Shown in pieces: positions 57,039-64,000 of a stretch of 64,000 nt of DNA. The stretch's first letter is position 1. The number at the start of each line of letters is the position of its first letter. The DNA comes from Tolypocladium sp. Sup5 PDA-1 (taxonomy: Eukaryota > Ascomycota > Sordariomycetes > Hypocreales > Ophiocordycipitaceae): the NCBI GenBank assembly GCA_000750105.3, contig JPHH03000003.1, positions 1-64,000 on the forward strand, read 5' to 3'. The notes under the pieces are model-generated. The model saw nothing but the letters and a program-made list of their open reading frames with translations. It was not told where the DNA came from and ran no database searches. Made by a program: the position numbers and the translations under genes.

Positions 57039-60000
57039 TTCTGCGGTGCGATACTTGACCGAACGGCACCGATATCACGGAGGGCACATACGACAGGTGC
57101 GGGCTATCGGACGGAAGCCTCGGGGCTACATCTAGCATGATAGAATAATAAAGAAGACTTAATAGAGGGACCGAGCCCGAAGAGCCAATTGCCAGGAAAC
57201 GTCGAGTATTCAGTAGCAGTTTGCCGCCTTGCTGGTGTAATAGCAGGAATATTACACGACAATCCCGGGGCCCAGGGGCTTGATAGAAGTATGTCTTGCC
57301 TGCGTCATTCAGTGAGTGGAAGGCAACGGGGGTGTCTGGGCTCTCTCTCCACAGAAACATTCGTCAGGGCCCAGGGGGCAAGGGCCAGGCGGGCGATCGC
57401 TTCGTAAGCAGTCCAGTAATTAGGTACGGCCCCCAGCCAGGGACAAGACGCCTCAGACGCCACAGGCACAACCAACTTGAATCTGCGAAGAAGTGTCGAG
57501 CGCTGTGTTCCAGGACGGGATGCAGGACACCCAAACACCGTCGCCGTCGGGCTGCCACGGAGAGGAAGACATTCAGGTTGCCTGTGCGGGCTGCCCCTGC
57601 CCTAGCATGTCCCAACAAGCCGTTGGAGCTGGGTGCGGAGTGAACAGGGTATGCCCTCCTCCTCCGCACCTGCCAGCGAGTACGAAGTACGAGTACATAC
57701 GGACTTTTACGGAGTACGAAATATCCGTACTCGTAGCTGGTTCGACCGTTTGGCATGTGAAAGCCGGTGGGCAGCCACAGACAACGGTGCGTGCAGGTAT
57801 TACGACTTTGCGGGCTTGCTTCGGACCCGGCAGCGGAGCGCCTGGCGACGACAGTTGGATGGGGTCTGACTGGTAGCAGCGAGCCAACCGGACCTTGTCC
57901 CCGAAATGGCAAAGCTCCGACGGCCCGGGCGCCACAGAACCGACCTGAGGCACATACCTGTGATACGAAGTAGGTACCAGAGCGTGTCGTGTGGGAAACA
58001 GAGTCATGTCTCGGAACATGTCCGTTGCATCTCAGCCTTTAAATGCACGGCGAGCCCAGCTCTTGTTCGTGAACATCATGTTCACGCCAGGCCCCCGGTT
58101 TGCCACGGTCGGGTGGTTGATGCCCAGTCAGGCGCCGACTTCCCGTACCTCGCTTTTGAGATTCTGTTTGGCCTTCACAGGGGGCCGCGGGTGCAGTGCC
58201 ATCTTCCATGGAACCAGCCAAGCTACTCCGTACTCCGTAGAGGCTTCCCAACCACTTGGGGGCTTGGGGTTGCTACGTACAACCTCTCGGATACCAATCT
58301 GGAGCGACACCTTTGTTTCCATGATGCCTTTGATTCAAAGTACAGATACAATATGAGGTCGGTACGGGCGTAGGAATGCATCTGCGTTTCGACTGCGACC
58401 CTTGCCGTCACACACGCTGTGGGCAGGCCCATGAGCACGCTCGACACCCGGCGTTTGATGGGCGACGGGGCGCACCTCAGTTCATGCACCACCCCGTCCG
58501 GTCTGCAGGGCGCCTTTTATTTAAATTCAAGCGTGCATGTACTCCGTAGTCCGCACTCCCGACGTTTGTGAACCCCATAGTCCGTAGTCCGTACTCACTA
58601 CCTTAGTGAAAACGTGGCACGGGCAAGCCAAGCCCAGGTAGGTGCGGAAACGGTGCAACAACAGCGTCCCGCCCTTTTTCTCGACAGCAAGCGAGAATGG
58701 CAGAGGCTCTCGTCATCCATCAACCCTTGCCGTGCTTCCCCTCCCCCGCACGCTCGCGTCCATGGCAGCCTGGGTTTCTGAGATCACCAAAGGTTGCGAC
58801 TGGACCCTCTGGCCAACCGCCGTGTCCCTGTCCTCCACCCCCGACCCCTCCAGCCCTCCACCACCCTCCACCCTCCACCCTCCACCCTCAGGGCCTCCAC
58901 CACCTCTCACATCCCTTGGATCCCCATGCTTTTCCCCAGCTTTGCTACCCCAGATCACGCCAACAGCCACCGCCGACCACACGGGGCAGACGCGTTGGGC
59001 TACCTGCTGCCCGCCTGGGTATCAGCACCCGTTGTACTCCGTAGTCCGTACCTAGGTGAGGTAAGGCAGTTGGCACGCGCCTTCACACCAGCCTTCACAC
59101 CGACCGCGCCCCCGACGACGGCACACCGCAAGGGCTGCTTCGGGCAAGTACGGAGGTGGCTTTCCTCGTCTGCCCATGCTCTCCACGCCTGAGGAGCCCT
59201 GGAAGAGGCCCAAGAGGGCCAGCCCAGGCCACTAGTCTCCGATCTGTTCCATGGGATGCCTCGATGAGCAAGCCCTGGAGCTGGACGGTGGTCTTTATAT
59301 GCTCGACCGAGGGCCCCAGGCTTGCCGTGCCTCGCGCGACCAAGGTCCAAGACCCTACCTTGACTCTTGTGTGTTCGGTTTGCGGGAAAGCTCTTTGTTT
59401 TTTATTCTATTTCTCCTTCCCTCTGCGTTTTGCAGCGCTTTGCCGCGATCTAATTTGTTCCGTTGTCGCTGCGGAAGTCGAGCGCTATCCCTCGTGGCCT
59501 CGTGGCGCTCTCGGACTCTCTGGCACGGGCTGCGTACCGGGTACCTCCCGCCACAGTCCCCCAAGGCACCCTCGGATATACCTACCTTACCTTACCTTGC
59601 GATTCAGGCCTGGACCTCCACCGCATCGTCGTCGTACGTTCACCACCTCACTCTACGGAGTACTCGTACACGATACCACCTCACACATCGGCCTACCTAT
59701 CGCGTCTGTCCCAGACTCACTCGACGCCTACCCCAGGCTTCCGTCACGCAGCACCAGCTCGCCGTTTTGGCCTGTGGCAGTGGACCGACCCACCGCTGCT
59801 GTGTCACGGACGAACGAGCTCTAGCACAATATCATTACGCGGAGCGCACGGCTGGAGCCCCCCTCCTCAGGTGATTGCTCCCCTCCCCCAGCATCAAATC
59901 TACCGGGGCCCGGACGGGACGGCATCTTGTGCATTATCCCCCGAGCGACCCGCCGTGGTTTCGACCCTGTGCGGAGCAGGACCCAGCATTGGTGCATCAG

Positions 60001-60463
60001 CACAGCTGTGGTAGGGCAGCCCGCATCCCGCTGTGAGCTGCATGTTTCCTCTGTGCCCGCCCTAGGCCAGCGGTTTGCGACACGACCCGATTCGACCGAC
60101 TTCGACTCGGCTCGACTCGACTCGACGGTGACTGACGCAGCCTGGCCTCGATAGCAGCGCGACAAGTCGACTGCTCGTTCCTGTTGTAGCATCGGGCACA
60201 CGACCTGGATTGACTCAACTACCTATTTAGACGCCCCCGACACAGCTGGGCTGGCCTGCACCTCGCCGCGCGCCCGCTGCCTCCGCCGCCGAAGGTGCTG
60301 CTGCCGCTACGTACTTCGTACCACCTCCTCACTCCGACGCTCACCCGCATACCCGTCAATCAAACCACCGCCTCTCTCGACGATCTCCTCCCTCTCGCCC
60401 TCTAGGCCAGCCTGACTCTCGCTCTCGCCCTCCCTCGCGCTCGTCGCGGGCTCGCCCACCAGC
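57039..60463. promoter_or_regulatory. 3.4-kb gene-poor region upstream of the transcription factor gene
   Basis: The longest unannotated stretch among the single-copy genes. It is rich in GTAC motifs (about 57678-57736, 58224-58240, 58541-58596, 59036-59056, 59653-59670 and 60308-60322), CCACCCTCCACCCTCC repeats (about 58855-58900) and a CGACTCGACTCGAC run (about 60100-60125). Open frames here (for example 59251-59874) have no recognisable family and mixed codon use. I read it as the extended promoter and 5' leader of the regulator plus the 3' flank of mcd4; a non-coding RNA or a fast-evolving gene is possible. Confidence 0.4.
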
Positions 60464-63400
60464 ATGGACGTCGACATGTCTTCTGGCGACGCTGGCCCGC
60501 AACAGTCGCTGTCGCTGTCGCAGTCCGAATCGCCGTCCAAGGCGTCGCCACCATCGTCGTCGAGCGCCGCCGCCGCCGCAGCAGCAGCCGCCGCCGCGCA
60601 GATGAGCTTCAGGAGGTATGTCCGTCCTCACATGATGCAAGCAGCGTCCAAGTCCCGGGTGCTGACGTGACGGGCCTCTCACTTATATAGGCAACGAGCG
60701 TCCCGAGCATGTGAGGTATGGATGTTTCCCCGGCGGGCCGCCTTGCCTTTTGTCTGGCCACTGTCTTCCCCTCCAGCTCCATGAGCCGAGGCATGCGACC
60801 GCCCAGCCCACCCCACGCCCCCTTTGCACGTCAACTCGAGTCGCTTCGTTTCCATGCTGACCGTCTACCTCGTCCTGCCAGACCTGTCATGCGCGAAAGG
60901 TAACGCGATTCTCTCTCTCTCCTCTTCTCCCCTTGCCTTGCCGGCCTTACCTTACCTTACCCTCCTCGCCCTGCTAACCACCCCCCTTTGTCCCAGGTCC
61001 GATGCGATGCCGCCAGCCTCGGGGTGCCCTGCACCAACTGCGTCGCCTTCCAGATCGAATGCCGTATCCCGACTCCTAAGCGCAAGAAGGCTCAGACCGC
61101 TGGGAGCCAGACCACCAAGGACTCCGACAGGTGCGTAGCCTGCCCAGCTTCTATGGCCCGCCGCCCACCGCCCACCGCCCGCCCGCGCCTCGGTTGGGTG
61201 CGCGACTTGTCCCATTCAATGTGCTGACCTGAGCCCTCTCCCCAAGCAGCGACCGCGAGGTTCTCGACGAGCGACAGCCCCAGACGACGCCCGTCAGCGC
61301 CGTCAGCGCCGTCAGCGCCGTCAATGCCTATCCTCGAGCGCCAATCGTATCCCATACCACCGACGGCACCCCTTCCTCGTCCATGACGGAGGCGCAAGCA
61401 AGGCAAGAGGAGGTTGACAACAGTACTTACCTGAACCTGGTCATGAAGCCCAAGTTCACCCGCGCCCCCATCACCGAAGCCGGCCGGGTCGCCTTCCTGG
61501 GGGAATCCTCCAACCTGACCCTCCTCGTCCACGATCGCCAGGGTTCCTCAGATGTCGTCCACTACCCGCTGCCCGAGAACGTCCGTGGCTCACGCGCGAG
61601 GCTCACCGAGCTGGACAACGTTGAGATCGACATCTTGCACCAGAGGGGGGCCTTCCTCCTGCCTCCGCGCTCCCTGTGCGATGAGCTTATTGATGCCTAC
61701 TTCAAATGGGTCCACCCCATTGTGCCCGTCATCAACCGGACTCGCTTCATGAGGCAGTACCGCGACGCCAAGAACCCGCCGTCTCTGCTGCTGCTCCAGG
61801 CCGTCCTGCTGGCCGGCTCTCGCGTCTGCACCAACGCGCAGCTCATGGACGCAAACGGCTCGACTACCCCGGCCGCGCTGACCTTCTACAAGCGGGCCAA
61901 GGCCCTCTACGATGCCAACTACGAAGATGACCGCGTCACGATTGTGCAGTCCCTGCTGCTCCTGGGTTGGTACTGGGAGGGCCCCGAAGACGTCACTAAG
62001 AATGTCTTCTACTGGAGCCGCGTCGCCACAATCGTCGCCCAGGGCTCCGGCATGCACCGCAGCGTCGAGCAGTCGCAGCTTAGCAAGTCGGACAAGCGGC
62101 TCTGGAAGCGAATCTGGTGGACCCTCTTCACTCGCGACCGCTCCGTCGCCGTGGCCCTGGGCCGCCCGGTCCACATCAGCCTCGACGACTCGGACGTGGA
62201 GATGCTGACCGAGGATGACTTTGTCGAGGACGAGTCGGATCGTGCCAGCGAGTTTCCGCCGGACCCGATCCACGTGCAGTTCTTCCTCCAGTACGTCAAG
62301 CTGTGTGAGATTATGGGCCTCGTCCTGTCCCAGCAGTACTCGGTGGCGTCCAAGGGCCGGCAGCGAAACGCCATCGACTTGACGCACAGCGACATGGCCC
62401 TAGCCGACTGGCTCCAGAACTGCCCCAAGATTGTGTACTGGGAGGTGCCTCGCCACCACTTCTGGTCCGCCCTCTTGCACTCCAACTACTACACGACGCT
62501 GTGCCTTCTGCACCGGGCACACATGCCCCCAAGCGGCTCGAACCGCTTCCCAGACGATTCTCCCTATCCATCCCGGAACATTGCGTTCCAAGCCGCTGCC
62601 ATGATCACATCCATCGTCGAGAACCTGGCTGCCCACGACGAGCTGCGCTACTGCCCGGCCTTCATTGTCTACAGCCTGTTTTCGGCCCTCATCATGCACG
62701 TCTACCAGATGAGATCGCCGGTTCCGTCCATCCAGCAAGTCACCCAAGATCGAATGCGCAGCTGCATGCAAGCCATGAAGGAGGTCTCCCGAGTGTGGCT
62801 GGTGGGCAAGATGGTGTACACGCTCTTCGAGTCAATCATTGGCAACAAGGTGCTGGAGGAACGGCTGCAGAAGGCCGGGGCCAAGCGACACCGGAAGTTG
62901 CAACAGAGCATATCGCAGCTGGAGCAGCACAGCAAGGCTCAAGATGGCTCGAAGCGCAAGTACGACGATATGGCGATTGACTTCACTGCCAACGCGCCCA
63001 CTCCCCAGGAGTCGTACGAGCGATCGCGGCCACAGACACCGAGCGCGGGCAAGAATGACAGCGCGAGCACCATGAACCCCCCGAGCATGCCCTCGCCCAA
63101 TTCCCGTCCCAGCGGGGCCGACACCTTCATGGGCGGAACCAACTCGCGGCCGCAAACGAGGCCGGCTACGCCGTTCAACCCGTCATTTTCGGTCCCCGCC
63201 ACGCCGCCCGACCTCTACCTGGTGACCAGGAACTCTCCCAACATATCTCAATCCTTGTGGGAGAACTTCCAGCCCGACCAGCTGTTCCCGGAAAGCTCAA
63301 GCATGCCCGCGTTCCCCAACGTGTCGCCGACGCAGACACACCAGAACCTGGACCAGAATCTCATGGCTCAAATGACGCCCAGCAGCATGGCGCCCAGCAC

Positions 63401-63732
63401 ACAGAGCCAGGCGGGCAATCAATTCCAGGGCAGAGGTCAAGGCCAAGGGAATGGCATGATGCCGATGCAAGGCTTCCAAGGGCAAGCCAACATATGGCAG
63501 ACCAATTTTGACGGCGGGATGCATGACGGGCAGAGCCCAGATAGCTGGAGTACCAGCTCGGTTCAGGGGCAACCGGCTCCGACGACGCTCAACGTGGAGG
63601 ACTGGTACTGCTTCCCTAGCCTAACCATGACTCTTGTCAGTATTCCGCGGTGACTAATGCTTCGACAGGTTCCAATTCTTTGGCATCAACGGTGACGCGA
63701 GCAACTTGACCCTCGACGTGTCCTTGAACTGA
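60464..63732 (+). CDS. Zn2Cys6 transcription factor, FarA/FarB/cutinase transcription factor 1 type
   Basis: Six exons: 60464-60615, 60691-60715, 60882-60899, 60997-61130, 61250-63604 and 63669-63732, encoding 915 aa. The zinc cluster has cysteines at 58, 61, 68, 77, 80 and 87 (CX2CX6CX8CX2CX6C) and is followed by basic KRKK. It is split over exons 2, 3 and 4, and exon 3 is only 18 bp (TCHARK). The fungal-specific transcription factor domain occupies the middle (LIDAYFKWVHPIVPVINRTRF, LLGWYWEGPEDVTKNVFYWSR, RIWWTLFTRDR). The last short exon gives the C-terminal DWFQFFGINGD motif. Wording around the zinc cluster (LGVPCTNCVAFQIECRIP) resembles FarA/FarB and cutinase transcription factor 1 (alpha and beta) regulators of fatty-acid and cutin use; the subfamily is inferred by recollection. 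Exon 5 has a tandem AAGCAG acceptor. Ala-11 and Gln-rich tracts flank the domains. Confidence 0.88.
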
Positions 63733-64000
63733 GCCAAGGGAGTACGATGTGCCCTCTGGTATGCGAGGGAACATGATTTCTACAACGCGGCGCGAGGCAC
63801 AGCCGAAATGGACGGCGGCCCGGTCGCGTTCTGGTCGACCTTTGTTTGGTAAACGAGCCTGACAGATGCACCCCAGAACAAAGAGTAGCAGATGGGTCGA
63901 TGATTCTGGGCAAGGGTAATTGTGGAAACCGGTGTGTCCACGGGGACACAACGAGGCATCGCGGCACACAGTATACCCCGTGCCTCATGCTAGGGAGTGC
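63733..64000. other. 3' flank of the transcription factor gene
   Basis: The final 268 bp. I see no feature apart from the likely 3' untranslated region. Confidence 0.5.

Noticed and set aside
59251..59874. 207-codon plus-strand frame in the 3.4-kb gap
   Set aside because: No recognisable domain, and overlapping open frames in other phases suggest chance; recorded only as part of the intergenic region.

Overview
This is nuclear DNA of a filamentous ascomycete (Pezizomycotina, most likely Sordariomycetes, plausibly Hypocreales). The evidence is GC-rich genes with short introns of mostly 50-130 bp, GTAnGT-like donors and CTAAC/CTGAC branch sites, a FarA/FarB/CTF1-type Zn2Cys6 regulator, and an AT-rich block with the dinucleotide signature of repeat-induced point mutation (RIP). 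I find 20 protein-coding genes, all with complete reading frames once introns are removed. I see no rRNA, tRNA, CRISPR array or bacterial-type operon. Gene coordinates run from start codon to stop codon; exons are given in each entry. The exon models are my own splicing by eye.

Layout. Positions 1-2498 are repeat DNA: an 878-bp foldback (terminal-inverted-repeat) element at 124-1001 next to a partial second copy (1-123), then a RIP-exhausted relic (1002-2498). From 2499 on, genes are single copy and alternate mostly as divergent and convergent pairs. In order: conserved hypothetical (-), five-domain RNA-end-processing fusion (+), EXO70 (-), MCM3 (+), MAK32-like PfkB protein (-), CAP/SRV2 (+), carnitine acetyltransferase (-), SWI3/RSC8 (-), ETF-alpha (+), adrenodoxin reductase ARH1 (-), four-TM membrane protein (+), PMS1 (-), BST1/PGAP1 (+), MFS transporter (-), TMS1/SERINC (+), cystathionine beta-lyase (-), MSP1 (-), CSM1/PCS1 (+), MCD4 (+), FarB/CTF1-type transcription factor (+).

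How the genes relate. The content is mainly housekeeping: DNA replication and repair (MCM3, PMS1), chromosome segregation (CSM1), chromatin remodelling (SWI3/RSC8), exocytosis and actin (EXO70, CAP), GPI-anchor synthesis and remodelling (MCD4, BST1), mitochondrial redox and protein quality control (ETF-alpha, ARH1, MSP1), acetyl-unit transport (carnitine acetyltransferase) and methionine synthesis. Fatty-acid metabolism recurs: carnitine acetyltransferase, ETF-alpha, and a regulator whose family controls fatty-acid and cutin use. Physical proximity does not imply co-regulation here.

Most interesting items. (1) The gene at 4400-8189 joins a 2H phosphoesterase, an EEP hydrolase, a poly(A)-polymerase-like nucleotidyltransferase with its central/RNA-binding region, and an MJ1316/DUF504 RNA cyclic-end-recognition domain, which reads as a one-polypeptide RNA-end repair machine. 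(2) Carnitine acetyltransferase has a C-terminal AKL peroxisomal signal and an upstream in-frame exon that looks like a mitochondrial presequence. (3) A 14-bp minisatellite begins on the stop codon of the SWI3/RSC8 gene. (4) A GTAC-rich short motif (TACGGAGTAC / GTACTTCGTAC) recurs in intergenic DNA. (5) RIP appears to have leaked into the 3' end of the first gene.
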